Shown piece after piece: positions 34,096-45,465 of a stretch of DNA of 64,000 nt. The DNA is from Cepaea nemoralis (Eukaryota; Mollusca; Gastropoda; Stylommatophora; Helicidae). A program made the position numbers and the translations under genes. The stretch is from the NCBI GenBank assembly GCA_014155875.1, contig JACEFZ010026849.1, positions 1 through 64,000 on the forward strand, in the 5' to 3' direction. Position 1 is the first letter of the stretch, and the number at the start of each line of letters is the position of its first letter. The notes under the pieces are model-generated. The model had not been told where the DNA came from and searched no databases. It saw nothing but the letters and a program-made list of their open reading frames with translations.

Positions 34096-34745
34096 TCCCG
34101 GCTCACCCGGACTCCTCTCCCAACTCATTTCATCTCCCTCCAGTAAAAGATCAAGAACGCAGCAGGAGCTAATAGTTATGTGTCATTATAATCACCAAAT
34201 CCCTAGTATCTTCTTTGAAATCAATTCTCCAGCTCGTGCATTATTTAACGGACTATGCCCGTCTGCTCGGAGATTCTTTGTGCGTTAATTTCCAGGCAAA
34301 GAATGGCAGCAGGATCATGTCCAGATTACTTTGAAGTAAATAGACCGAGCTCAGATTTCATTGAATCTTCCTCACTCGCGTGTAGCCCCCCTCTCATCCT
34401 CGTGTCGGAGTTGTGACCAGGGAAATCCCCGGCGGGACGCTCGGGTTTCCTTTAACTAGACTTTCTGTTTCTATTGTTTCCTGGGCTGGAGATTAGCCTG
34501 TGGTCAAGTTTTGCTGTTGGCGAGGATCTCTTTGTTGGCGTCGGTTGAGCATTGATCGGGTAGCTTTGTAGTCGTTTGCTGGACTTATTGCTTGAGTTGG
34601 CATCAGTTGTTTCAATTTGCTTGGCTACAGTCTGTCAGGACAGTCGTTGGCTTGAGTAAATATTGGCTGCTGGTGGCAGTTGTCATACTTTATTATCCGT
34701 GTTGTTTTCTTGTTGTAGTGGCAGCATCATTAGGTGGTGGTTGGT
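34096..34745. other. Non-coding sequence
   Basis: No feature recognised in about 650 bp. Confidence 0.4.
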
Positions 34746-34795
34746 GGTGGAGGTAGTAGTAGTAGTAGTAATAGTAGTAGTAGTAGCAGCAGCAG

Positions 34796-34867
<72 letters not shown>

Positions 34868-35150
34868 GGGGGGGGCAGTAGCAACAGCTTACGTAGTGGT
34901 TCTGGTGGTGGTGGTGGTGGTAGTTGCTAAAGTAGTAGTGCTGAAAGTGGTGGTGGTGTTAGTAGTAGCAGCAGCTGCATTAGTACTAGCAGTGGACGTG
35001 TTGGTGGTGGTAGTAGTAGCAGCATAAGTAGTAGTGGTGATAGTGGTCGTGGTAGTCACTAGTGGTGGTCGTGGAGCCCGCGGCATTAGTACTAGTAGTG
35101 GTTGTGATGTTGGTGACAGTAGTTGTAATAGCAGTAGTAGGAGTAAGACC
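34746..35150. repeat. (GTA)n/(GTG)n trinucleotide region
   Basis: AGT units at 34755-34862, a G run, then mixed GTGGTG and AGTAGT to 35150. Confidence 0.92.
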
Positions 35151-35479
35151 ATTAAAATAGAAAAATAGGAATCCAATCAAAGACAACATAAGAATAGGAA
35201 GTTCGATGAACAGAAAGATACCCACACTGATAGATGATGTTTCGACCAACGTCCTTATCAACTAACAAGAAAAACAAAACAACGAACGAAAACAAGAGTA
35301 CTTAGAAGTTGATTCCGACGGAACTCAAAAACTAGGAACTGAATCCGGCAAACGGAAATGTGAAACGAGAAATGAATGTTGCAAAACGAAACGAAATGGA
35401 GTATGGATAAGTTGTGTGTGCTTTCATATATGAGCACGCACACATTTGTTTGGTTTTTGTCTTTTCTTCATCAAACTTG

Positions 35480-35650
35480 TGAGCCACGGTAGCACAGCTG
35501 CTAGCACGTCTGCCTGCCAACCTGGCGGTCAGGTGTTCAAATCCCCAACGCGACGGACATTTTATTTCAATTGATCTGGCCTTCCAGGTCGACCCAGAGA
35601 AATGACAATCTGAGACTAGCACCATATACCCAGATCTTCAGAAGACAATT
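35480..35650 (+). mobile_element. SINE-3 copy with best-preserved tRNA head
   Basis: GAGCCACGGTAGCACAGCTG and AGCACG form the A-box region. TCAGGTGTTCAAATCCCC is a near-perfect B-box about 40 bp later. The body follows: TGGCCTTCCAGGTCGACCC and ACTAGCACCATATACCCA. It could once have been a tRNA, but the family members elsewhere argue for a SINE. Confidence 0.75.
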
Positions 35651-35789
35651 CTTAATTCATGCAGCATGTTGATATTGGTTTGTCTTTATTTGCCGTTATT
35701 GTCATCTTATTATGGGTTATATATATTTGTTCCTTGCCGACTCTCGTCTGCCATTGGTTAGCCACACGGAAAGCTCTCTAGGCAGCCAA

Positions 35790-36885
35790 TAAGTGGAGTT
35801 TCTGTGATGTTGGTTTATGTCTAGTTCTGTGTTGTTGGTTCAAGTGTAGTTCTATGCCCTATGTTGTTGGGTTCAGTCTAGTTCTGTGCCCCGTGTTGTT
35901 GACTCATATCTAGTTCTGTGTCCCGTGTTGTTGATTCATATCTAGTTCTGTGCCCCGTGTTGTTGGTTCATATCTATATCTGTGTCCCGTGTTGTTGGTT
36001 CATATCTAGTTCTGTGCCCCGTGTTGTTGGTTCATATCTATTTCTGTGTCCTGTGTTGTTGGTTCATATCTAGTTCTGTGTCCTGTGTTGCTGGTTCATA
36101 TCTAGTTCTGTGTCCTGTGTTGTTGGTTCATTTCTAGTTCTGTGTCCTGTGTTGTTGGTTCATATCTAGTTCTGTGCCCCGTGTTGTTGGTTCATATCTA
36201 TTTCTGTGTCCTGTGTTGTTGGTTCATTTCTAGTTCTGTGCCCCGTGTTGTTGGTTCATATCTATTTCTGTGTCCTGTGTTGTTGGTTCATATCTAGTTC
36301 TGTGTCCTGTGTTGCTGGTTCATATCTAGTTCTGTAACCTGTGTTGTTGGTTCACGTCTAGTTCTGTAACCTGTGTTGTTGGTTCACGTCTAGTTCTGTG
36401 ACCTATGTTGTTGGTTCATATCTAGTTCTGTGCCTATGTTGTTGGTTCACGTCTAGTTCTGTAACCTGTGTTGTTGGTTCACGTCTAGTTCTGTGACCTG
36501 TGTTGTTGGTTCATATCTAGTTCTGTGACCTGTGTTGTTGGTTCACGTCTAGTTCTGTGTCCTATGTTGTTGGTTTAAGTCTAGTTCTGTGCTTATGTTG
36601 TTGGTTCACGTCTAATTCTGTGACCTGCGTTGTTGGTTCTTATCTAGTTCTGTGTCCTGTGTTGTTGGTTTACGTCTAGTTCTGTGTCCTGTGTTGTTGG
36701 TTCATATCTAGTTCTATGTCCTATGTTGTTGGTTTAAGTCTAGTTCTGTGCTTATGTTGTTGGTTCACGTCCAGTTCTGTGACCTGTGTGGTTGGTTCTT
36801 ATCTAGTTCTGTGACCTGTGTTGTTGGTACACGTCTAGTTCAGTGACCTGGGTTGCTGGTTCAAGTCTAGTCCTGAGTCCCTCAC
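35790..36885 (+). repeat. 32-bp minisatellite ending at exon 3 acceptor, about 33 copies
   Basis: Units: GTTGTTGGTTCATATCTAG, then TTCTGTG(T/A)CCTGT. The period of 32 is exact in most places (36061 to 36093). The last units degrade into GTTGGTTTGTGGTTTCAG, the real acceptor of the next exon. Confidence 0.92.
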
Positions 36886-36920
36886 AGAAGAAGTGATACC
36901 ATGTTGGTTTGTGGTTTCAG

Positions 36921-37034
36921 TGCGACGATGGCTTCATGGAGGAACCCAACATGGTCCTGGATGATCTGCACATGGACTTACTAGAGCAACATCACCAGGA
37001 CAACATGCAGTTTATGGCGTCCATGTTAGCTAGG
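36921..37034 (+). CDS. PDZRN3/4-like: PDZRN3/4-like exon (post-PDZ acidic linker)
   Basis: A 114-bp, phase 0-0 exon of 38 residues: [19 protein letters not shown], then [19 protein letters not shown]. It continues directly from ...VARAQLQ of the previous exon, so no exon is missing between. The (L/C)DEG-(W/F)-x-DD...FLDDLHMDMLE-type acidic helix after the last PDZ is characteristic of PDZRN3 and PDZRN4. The acceptor is GGTTTGTGGTTTCAG, only moderately pyrimidine-rich; the donor AGG|GTGAGT is strong. It is sandwiched between two 32-bp arrays, and its last nine coding bases (TTAGCTAGG) recur in every unit of the downstream array. Confidence 0.93.
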
Positions 37035-37890
37035 GTGAGTACTTGACCTGTGTGACTTTAGCTAGGGTGAGTACTTGACCTGTGTGACTTTAGCTAGGGT
37101 GAGTACTTGACCTGTGTGACTTTAGCTAGGGTGAGTACCTGACCTGTGTGACTTTAGCTAGGGTGAGTACCTGACCTGTGTGACTTTAGCTAGGGTGAGT
37201 ACCTGACCTGTGTGACTTTAGCTAGGGTGAGTACCTGACCTGTGTGACTTTAGCTAGGGTGAGTACCTGACCTGTGTGACTTTAGCTAGGGTGAGTACCT
37301 GACCTGTGTGACTTTAGCTAGGGTGAGTACTTGACCTGTGTGACTTTAGCTAGGGTGAGTACCTGACCTGTGTGACTTTATCTACAGTGAGTATGCCATC
37401 TGTGTGACTTTAGCTAGGGTGAGTACCTGACCTGTGTGACTTTAGCTAGGGTGAGTACCTGACCTGTGTGACTTTAGCTAGAGCGAGTACACGACCTATG
37501 TGACTTTATCTACAGTGAGTATGCCATCTGTGTGAGTTTAGCTAGGGTGAGTACCTGACCTGTGTGACTTTAGCTAGGGTGAGTACCTGACCTGTGTGAC
37601 TTTAGCTAGGGTGAGTACCTGACCTGTGTGACTTTAGCTAGGGTGAGTACCTGACCTGTGTGACTTTAGCTAGGGTGAGTACCTGACCTGTGTGACTTTA
37701 GCTAGAGCGAGTACACGACCTATGTGACTTTATCTACAGTGAGTATGCCATCTGTGTGAGTTTAGCTAGAATGAGTACATTGTCCTGTGTGAGCTGTGCG
37801 GCTTTAGCTAGGGTGGGTAATTATCTGTGTGACTATAGCTAGAGTGAGTACACGACTTGTGTGATTTTAGCCGGAGTGAGCACTAAGCCT
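37026..37890 (+). repeat. 32-bp minisatellite made of exon-3 donor copies, about 26 units
   Basis: The unit is TTAGCTAGGGTGAGTA followed by C(C/T)TGACCTGTGTGACT. The first unit is the real junction (GT at 37035). Copies follow at exact 32-bp steps (37067, 37099 ... 37355). Seventeen later copies keep TTAGCTAGGGTGAGTA perfectly. Variant units (CTACAGTGAGTATGCC, CTAGAGCGAGTACACG) recur in the same order, indicating larger unequal exchanges. Confidence 0.95.
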
Positions 37891-38100
37891 CTGCGATGAT
37901 AATTGATGCTAAACTATTCTCTACTACAGCTGCATGCTTACTCACGATGCAAAGAGCATCCTTTAGAGCCGTTGTCGTTTTGTAACTGTGTTACATTGTT
38001 GTAAGTTATCATTATCTCGTTATTGTTCACACATCTCTTGAATTTGGGAAAAGCATCACAGCATAGCCAAAGCGGGCTAACGCAGCCCACCTACTGAAAG
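37891..38100. other. Short non-coding spacer
   Basis: Unique sequence between the donor-copy array and a hAT MITE. Confidence 0.4.
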
Positions 38101-38545
38101 CTATGCTGCAGTGGTTCTCAACCTTTTTTGGCCCATTCCCCCCCCCCCTCTTTACCATATGTTCAGAACGTCACCCCCCCCCCCTTTCGAATTTCCTCCC
38201 TATAACCCCCCCCCCCCCACCCCACACATACACACACTTACACAGTATACATAAAAATGGAGGCTGAATTTAATAATACATACTAGAACAAGTCTAGACA
38301 TCTACATAAAACGTGATTTGCGAGTCTACTTACGTTATAAAACGAATTTCATTAGGGCGAGAAGTACAGAACCGTAAAATTTAGAGGGAAAAACAATATC
38401 AAGTAACTGGTTCTTGTATTAATGCGATCTTGAAATAATCTTAATTCCCCCCCCCCCCCCCCCTGCTGGAAACCCTAAAATTCCCCCCTGGGGGTGGGGG
38501 GGGGGGGGAGGAATTCTCCACCGGTTGAGAACCACTACTATACTG
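38101..38545. mobile_element. Non-autonomous hAT transposon (MITE)
   Basis: 15-bp terminal inverted repeats: CAGTGGTTCTCAACC at 38109 and GGTTGAGAACCACTA ending at 38537 (one terminal mismatch). They are flanked by 8-bp target duplications CTATGCTG (38101-38108) and CTATACTG (38538-38545). The sequence CAGTGGTTCTCAACC and the 8-bp duplication are typical of the hAT superfamily. The interior has no transposase; it carries C runs near one end and a G run near the other that could pair. Confidence 0.88.
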
Positions 38546-39655
38546 CTTACATCAGGGTCGACGTACGTGAGCTGACCCAGAATCTTCTACACTCATCTGG
38601 TGGTTCAGGGAGCAGGCTGCATCACCGCAGCCTGAATGGAGAAAGGAGTGGTTTGACACCATCACCACGTAAGAGATTATTTGCAGATCGTCGCTGTTGT
38701 AATAGCCTGCCGAAAAGTGTCCTGATCCCTGACCATTTCGCCAGCTTCATGCACCCGCATGCTCAATTTTCAGCATCTTCTTTCGGGAACCTTGCCTTAT
38801 ATGACTTTCTTCCCAGGTTATTTGGAGCGTTAAATATGGCAAAAGTATTGAAGTTTTCAAGGCAGGATACTATTCGGTGTTGGGATAGAGATGGCCGTGC
38901 TGATATCAGTTGTTAGGCCAAAAGGCAGCAGCTGTGGTAGCTTCGCCATCCAGGAACATAGTGCAACCTATATCATTTTCCAGATTAGACTGCAAATACA
39001 TCATAAGGCTTGCATCTGTCAGATTGAGGCTGGTGTGAGTACTTTTCCCTCGGCCCAGTACCAAAGTACAATCTCCATGGGAAACTGTTACAAAGCTCTC
39101 GTCCCCGTCTCCAAACCGGATGTGCATGTCCAGTAGTGGAACTTCACATGTGCGGAGAGGCTTACAAGGATGCACCCAGGACATCATCATTCAGACTGGC
39201 TGATATCGGACCTAGGTTGGTAATATCTCTTCCACAGGATTAAGATGTTACATCGGCAACAGACTCCAACCCAGTGCCCTGGAGGAAACGTTAACAGATG
39301 CTGTGCCAAACAAAAAAGCAGGTTTGGACCAAACAAAAACGATAGCGGAAAATGGAAATTAGGAGTGTGTCACAGTTGTGACTTAAAGGTTTATAATATG
39401 GTAACAGACATGTTGTATTATAACGCAATGACAACATTTCAGCGATATATAAGCCCATGGTAGAAGCTGGAAGTCGTTTAAGACGATAAAGCATCCCATG
39501 GCATTTAATCAGTGACAGTAAAAGTGTACCTTTAAAGACCGGGATGGGATAGGGGTAGGGCTTGGTGCTGTGTCAACAATCTTTCCCCCAACAAGTGAGT
39601 GGCCAGGGATAGCGTCCGCTGCCATCAATGCAACGTGCAAAAGATAACAAGAAAA
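38546..39655. other. Non-coding sequence
   Basis: Both strands have short open frames but no domain or exon signature. No repeats noted. Confidence 0.4.
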
Positions 39656-39664
39656 TAACTGCAC

Positions 39665-39800
39665 TCGCTTCCTTGTTGGTGCACAGATTCATTGTTATAC
39701 TTGTGCACTCCCCAACTATCTCATTAACTGTTATAGTTGTGCACTTTCCAACTATCTCATTAACTGTTATAGTTGTGCACTTTCCAACTATCTCGTTTGC
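39665..39800. repeat. 38-bp triplicate
   Basis: GTTATAGTTGTGCACTTTCC followed by AACTATCTCATTAACT, three copies, the first one diverged. Confidence 0.9.
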
Positions 39801-39931
39801 CTGATGATTTTTTTTTTTTTTTACTTTGGCAGCTTTGCTTCTGAAAATAATGTGAAAAATTTTTGCGCATTTATATTTTTTCCATAAATTAATTTATTGA
39901 TTTTAAATCTGTTTCCACTGACTACTGCTGC

Positions 39932-40353
39932 TGCTGCTACTACTACTACTACTACTACTACTAATACTACTACTTCGTTTCCTTCTTCTTCTTCTTCTTC
40001 TTCTTCTTCTTCTTCTTCTTCTTCTTCTTCTTCTTCTTCTTCTTCTTCTTCTTCGTTCTTCGTTCTCGTTCTCGTTCTCCTTCTTCTTCTTCTTCTTCTT
40101 CTTCTTCTTCTTCTTCTTCTTCTTCTTCTTCTTCTTCTTCTTCTTCTTCTTCTTCTTCTTCTTTTCTTCTTCTTCTTCTTCTTCTTCTTCTTCTTCTTCT
40201 TCTTCTTCTTCTTCTTCTTCTTCTTCTTCTCGTTCTCGTTCTCGTTCTCGTTCTCCTTCTTCTTCTTCTTCTTCTTCTTCTTCTTCTTCTTCTTCTTCTT
40301 CTTCTTCTTCTTCTTCTTCTTCTTCTCTGACACAGGTACACACCCACCCTGTC

Positions 40354-40440
<87 letters not shown>
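39932..40440. repeat. (CTA)n, very long interrupted (TTC)n, and (TC)n
   Basis: CTA at 39932-39968. TTC from 39982 to 40325 is broken by CGTTCTCGTT blocks at about 40053-40077 and 40230-40255. TC follows at 40358-40438. The strand stays almost purely pyrimidine for about 450 bp, so mirror symmetry is high. Confidence 0.95.
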
Positions 40441-40442
<2 letters not shown>

Positions 40443-40639
40443 ACACTAACACTGATATATTCTCTCTCTGACACACACACTGACATATTCTCTCCCCCTC
40501 CCTCTCACTCCTTATATAAATCATACCTCATCGAGACATGATTGTTATCTTAACTTGACTCGGGCCCACAAGCCGACCAAGCGTAATTGCAGCGGTATCC
40601 GGATATATTTGGGAAGTCAATGTGGCCGACGAGATTGTA

Positions 40640-40875
40640 CCCACATCATGCACGGGATGCCGATTGGTTAACCATATACCGACTTTCTTGACGTTGCCCT
40701 TGTGTTCGAATCCCATCAATGCATATTTACACAAATGGCATGGGCACTCAGGTCGACCATAAAATGGGTAGCAGAAAATCGTCAAGAAGTAAAGGCAACC
40801 TGCGTGCTATTGACCGCATCATCCACTGTTTGTCGATTGACCTATAAAATATGGGTCTAAGGACCATACACCCAA
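40640..40875 (+). mobile_element. SINE-3 body
   Basis: TTGTGTTCGAATCCCATC (B-box), CACTCAGGTCGACCATAAAA, GCGTGCTATTGACCGCATCA and TATGGGTCTAAGGACCATAC follow the order of the other SINE-3 copies. A second, tandem-like partial copy (ACGGGATGCCGATTGGTTAA) lies just upstream. Confidence 0.6.
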
Positions 40876-41177
40876 GACGTCTCAGGACGTGGAAACAGAT
40901 CATTTACTTACCCTGGTCTGACATATTCGTCCACCATGGCCAACCCCTTTCTGGCATCCACTTATGTATTGTATGGATATCCACTGGGGCACGCCTTCTT
41001 AGTTTTAACTCTCGGACCACCATCACATCTCCATTGTTTCTAATTTCATCCCCCTTTTCTCATGTACCACTTCCACTCATTTACCTGGGATCTTCACCAA
41101 ACCGTTACCATCTCCTAACCCCCCCCCCCCCCCTTTTTCTCATGACCCACAGACTCCCACGGCTGTCTACATAACAG

Positions 41178-41406
41178 TGTATCCTTTATAAGACGTTCGC
41201 AGTCAACCCAGCATTTTTTTACTGTTGTGATCTCTTGGCATGTTTACGTTCAGTAGTTTGCCATTGCTTTCTGAACGACCGGCACCCATACCATGTCGTA
41301 AAAAAACAACACAAGGCGGTCTGCTGCCAAATCGCCCGCTGCTATGTTTCGAACGCGGGTATGTGGGATTACGAAATGCGCCCGTAACACCTCCACGAAG
41401 CTGGCC
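41178..41406 (-). mobile_element. SINE-1 copy
   Basis: Reverse SINE-1 from ATCCTTTATAAGACGTTCGC to the head end CACGAAGCTGGCC. B-box side: TGTTTCGAACGCGGG. Confidence 0.82.
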
Positions 41407-42124
41407 TATATACGAGTATCAAGGCGAAATTCATGTTTGTATCACCGCCTGGGACTCTAAGATAAGTAGCAATTTTCATCCAGTTCTCATTTCTCTTTAT
41501 TGTTCTAATTTTCTTCACTTTTCATCCTTCTCATCCCGTTCTTATGCCTTAATGTGGTAATTGCAAGGTCATCTCCGTGATTATATGTTGTGTTTTGTGT
41601 ATGTATTTGCTTGCTCATGAAGGCTAGTCGCCGCAACGTCCTGTTTTTCGTAATTTTGTTCTGTAAAGTTGCATTACTCTGTATTATTTTATATTGTTTA
41701 CATACTGAAAGCACCGTGCGCACTTCTATCATCCCTTTCCCACTCTGGTGACATACCCGCAGCACACTAAACCGACCCCCTCAGTGTGCGTGTGCATTCG
41801 TCCAGCTTTAAATCCATTCATTTTAGACAGGCTCCACTGAAGACAAAAAGGCCGCGAAGAGATAATTTCTGTGTGGTCGTTGTTCTGTTGCTTTTTTGCA
41901 GCACAATCAGATTTATTAAGACAGCTTTATATTCCCCCCTGCTGGTTGTTGAGGAAAGAAAAATACTACACTGACAAACACAAAACACAGGGCGACACGA
42001 ATGTCTGGTGTACATATTTTAGATTTTTTTTTGTCAAGGGAAAGAAAGGGAAGTAATAAAATTACTGTGTACGTTCAAAAATGGATACAAAAACGTTTCT
42101 TAGAAATTAAAGGCGAGAGATATG
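41407..42124. other. Non-coding sequence with a diverged GAAGG...AACGTC core
   Basis: 41605-41675 (CTCATGAAGGCTAGTCGCCGCAACGTCC) is the third member of the repeat seen at 12440 and 20638. Nothing else recognised. Confidence 0.45.
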
Positions 42125-42215
42125 ATAATAGTCTCATTACCCCACGAGTGCCGATTGTTCTATAAAACATGGGGTTAGCGCCATATTCTCTACGCCCAAT
42201 AGGCTTGTGAATAAG
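42125..42215 (+). mobile_element. SINE-3 3' fragment
   Basis: CGAGTGCCGATTGTTCTATA, AACATGGGGTTAGCGCCATA and TACGCCCAATAGGCTTG match the ends of the 28105 and 40640 bodies. Confidence 0.55.
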
Positions 42216-42271
42216 GGTCCTTTGTTTGTTTACATTCAGTTTTGTAAACGAACAACCCATACTAGAAGGAG

Positions 42272-42305
42272 TGAGTGAGAGAGAGAGAGGGAGAGAGAGA
42301 GAGAA

Positions 42306-42358
<53 letters not shown>
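42272..42358. repeat. (GA)n microsatellite
   Basis: GA run with a few GG and AA interruptions. Confidence 0.93.
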
Positions 42359-42360
<2 letters not shown>

Positions 42361-43040
42361 AACACAGGGGGAACAAGAAGTAGTGCGTGCAAGTGGGGAA
42401 ATAATAAAATAACAAACAGAACATTGTGGCGGCAGCCTTTATTAGCATATAAACACACACACACACACAACAACAACAACAACAACAACAAATCAAAGCA
42501 AAGACTGAAGTAACAACGTGGAAACATAATAATATGCAAGCTGCTGAAACATAAATAACTATGTAGAATTAAATTAAAAATCTAAGGTACTTGGGCTAAA
42601 CATATAAACAAGTTCGTATCTGGAACCATTGTTTCAAGTACCCAATATTTCATTTAATCCAGAATGCTCAGTTTCCATTCCATTGATTGCATATTACATT
42701 GCTCCAAGGTTGTTACTTTAGTCTTAGTTTTGTGTTGTGATTTTCTGGCGAAGACATGTCACCAGAAAGTCCTCTATATTTAATGTTATTCTTGTAACGT
42801 TGCTGTAATCTTGATGCTTCTCAAATCGTTTACAAGCTAATGACCCCAACAGCTGATGCTTCTTGTGTGTGTGTGTGCGCGCGCGCGTTTGTGTGTGTAT
42901 GTGTTTGCGTTGGCTTGCTTTTAACTCAGACGTAACTACTAAGGAGTGCTCTGACTTATTATTGCTTATGGATTAGCTTTCCGTATCACCAGTGTCCCTC
43001 GCTGTCCGGAGAATTCGGAGGTGCATGTAATCTCTGTTGC
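42359..43040. other. Non-coding sequence with SINE-2 remnant
   Basis: (CA)n/(AAC)n at 42452-42490, (GT)n/(GC)n at 42867-42905. At 42958-43035 a minus-strand SINE-2 3' piece: ATGGATTAGCTTTCC, CAGTGTCCCTCGC, GGAGGTGCATGTAAT. Confidence 0.55.
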
Positions 43041-43732
43041 ATTTGTTTCATTTGTTAGTGTCTTGCATTGAGTACCGCCTTGGCAATCTGTATTCTCTTC
43101 TTGATTTACGTTTACCACACACTATCTTCTATTTATTTTGTTATTATTATTAGAACGGGGATATGCAGAAATGTAAAATACAATCGATATCAAAGGAGTG
43201 TAAGTAAAACACTCCAGGGAGGCCCAAGTACAAAGAAAACAATCCCCCCTCGCGGGCTATCAGCAATGTTTAATAAAAACTCTGCTTGTAATCAAAGTCG
43301 CTTCGTTGTCTAATTACAACCCAGATATAACAGAATACAGGTTCCGATCGGTTACACATGTTCCCCCGTGCATACAGCAGAAACTGAGAACTGCGACACT
43401 TCTGGGAGAATCGAGAGCGGCCATAAATTCGTCTTCAATTGCATTATTATTATTCTCCGCTTTGTTGTTGCTATTTTTATTTCACCGACCTTTTGCCCTG
43501 GCGGTGACTTGTCATGATTGCGCTCTGCTATCTCTGGGCACACTGGGGTTGGAGTTATTACCCGGGGGGTAGGTTTCATGATTTCATTGATGGTTGCCGC
43601 GTGTTGCTACTGGCGGGGGCAATGTTGTACGGGAGATAACCGGTAGTTTCCACTGATCGCACTTTGAAGTGGTAGTCTGCTCTTTGTGCAGAAGCGCTGT
43701 CTGAATTGTGTTTGATAACGAGTGAGATACTG

Positions 43733-43737
<5 letters not shown>
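43041..43737. other. Non-coding sequence
   Basis: No exon or repeat recognised. Confidence 0.4.
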
Positions 43738-43819
<82 letters not shown>

Positions 43820-43880
43820 GTATACAAACTCATACAGTTACCACCTTGCATTCCTTCTATCTCTGCCTTCGTTTATAGCT

Positions 43881-43911
<31 letters not shown>

Positions 43912-44100
43912 TATCTCATAATACTCTTTTGCCTGCTTATATCGCTTCTTTCGCGTCCTTTCTTTCTTTTTCTGACTCTCCCAAACGTTCTCTCATTTTA
44001 ACACACACACACACCGTTTCTTTTGGTTCTTTCCTTCCTTCTCTCTTCCATTCGATATCTCTATCCTTGTCACACACACACACACACTTTTAACCTTCTT

Positions 44101-44150
<50 letters not shown>

Positions 44151-44160
44151 CCCCCCCACC
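43738..44160. repeat. (CT)n and (CA)n microsatellite cluster
   Basis: CT at 43738-43817 and 44105-44147, several short CA runs between (43882-43910, 44001-44014, 44072-44088), and a C run at 44148-44157. Confidence 0.93.
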
Positions 44161-44940
44161 CCTCTCTGTATTCTACTGATTTGAACAACATGTGACTGTC
44201 CCATTATGTCTTTATGAACACCTCCGGTCCAGTCTGTCACTCAAAGCATCCAGTTCACACGGAACCGCGAAACATGACGTCATAAGCTGCAGGAAGTGTT
44301 ACAGTAGAAACAATTGTTGCGTGCCTTCTCTTGGATAAGCTGGAAAATATTTCATATTTATGATTTATTTTGTGTGAGAGTGTCTGAATATGTGGATCGA
44401 GCGGTAGCTAACGTCTTGCATGTTATTGTTCATGATTAGGCCAGATGTATCGCCTAAAGAGAGTATAATAGTACTCAGAGAAGCCTGTCAGTAACATGCA
44501 CAACTCTGACATTGCTGCCTATAATACCTTGCTGTGTAGGACAGCACAAGTGTTTATATTAATAATTCCTTCTTTGTGTATTGTTTCGTTTCCATGTTCG
44601 GGTATAGAGCCAACCACCAATGCACGCTTTATGGGAAAAGTTCATATATACTGCCTTCATTTGCTGATCATATATAATAATCGTAATACGTTTTTAATGA
44701 AGACAGAAACAGCCTTCTTCTTCTGTCCTTTATGCCCATTAGAGTATAGACTTTGAATTAATCAACACCAAGCCGCCCCATGTTTTGCTATCTCCTGCAG
44801 CCCCCCCCCCCACCCCACCCCTCCCCATACCCTCCCACTATTATTAATTTCTGTCTGTAATTCTATTCTCCGTGGGTTTTTATGTCTTGCGGGGTTACAT
44901 ACAACACAAACAGTATGTTGCAGACATTGATTTTTTTTAA
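44161..44940. other. Non-coding sequence
   Basis: Nothing recognised except a C run near 44802. Confidence 0.4.
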
Positions 44941-45290
44941 TGTTGCTCATCCCTTGCAGGACGTTGCAGTCAACACCAGAATTTTTCAGCTGCTGTTGAT
45001 GTACTAGGCAAGTTTTACGTTCAGTAGTTTGCCTTTGTTTTCTGAACGACCGGCTCCCATACCAACACGTTATAACACAACGCGACACAGTCTGCTACAC
45101 AAATCGGTCGCAGCTGCGTTTCGAACGTCTGGTAAGCGTCTCACGAACCGCGTTCGCAAGCCTTTGGCCACGGAGTCGGCTTTTATTTTTTGTTCGCACA
45201 TCCTTTACAGGACATCGCTGTCAACATCAGCATCTTTCAGCTGATTGTTGATTTCTTGGCAAGATTAAGCTCAGTAGTTTACGCTCAGTA
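44941..45290 (-). mobile_element. Two adjacent SINE-1 copies, minus strand
   Basis: A full copy at 44941-45181 (CCCTTGCAGGACGTTGCAG to GGCCACGGAGTCGGC, B-box GCGTTTCGAACGTC) is followed directly by a 3' piece at 45192-45290 (CATCCTTTACAGGACATCGC, TTCTTGGCAAGATTAAGC). Their sequence differs, so they are separate insertions rather than a recent duplication. Confidence 0.8.
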
Positions 45291-45465
45291 GACATTGATT
45301 GCCTGGCATATGTCACTGCATCTTGTTATGTGCAGAATGCAGAAATCACTCAATAAAAACAAAGCAAAGGTCGTTTGTATGTTGTATGTCGTATAGTTTA
45401 TTGTTTGCTATGTTTTACTTTGGGTGATTTCTCATGTATATTCATAATAAGGCAGTAAATTTCCA

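Noticed and set aside
35480..35555. Functional tRNA gene
   Set aside because: Good A- and B-boxes, but the acceptor stem does not pair, and the sequence continues into a body repeated elsewhere; read as a SINE head. The same applies to 7398, 17763-18002, 21513 and 9280.
38494..38916. 140-codon open frame on the + strand as a gene
   Set aside because: It starts inside the hAT element's G run, has no recognisable domain, and is not supported by splice sites.
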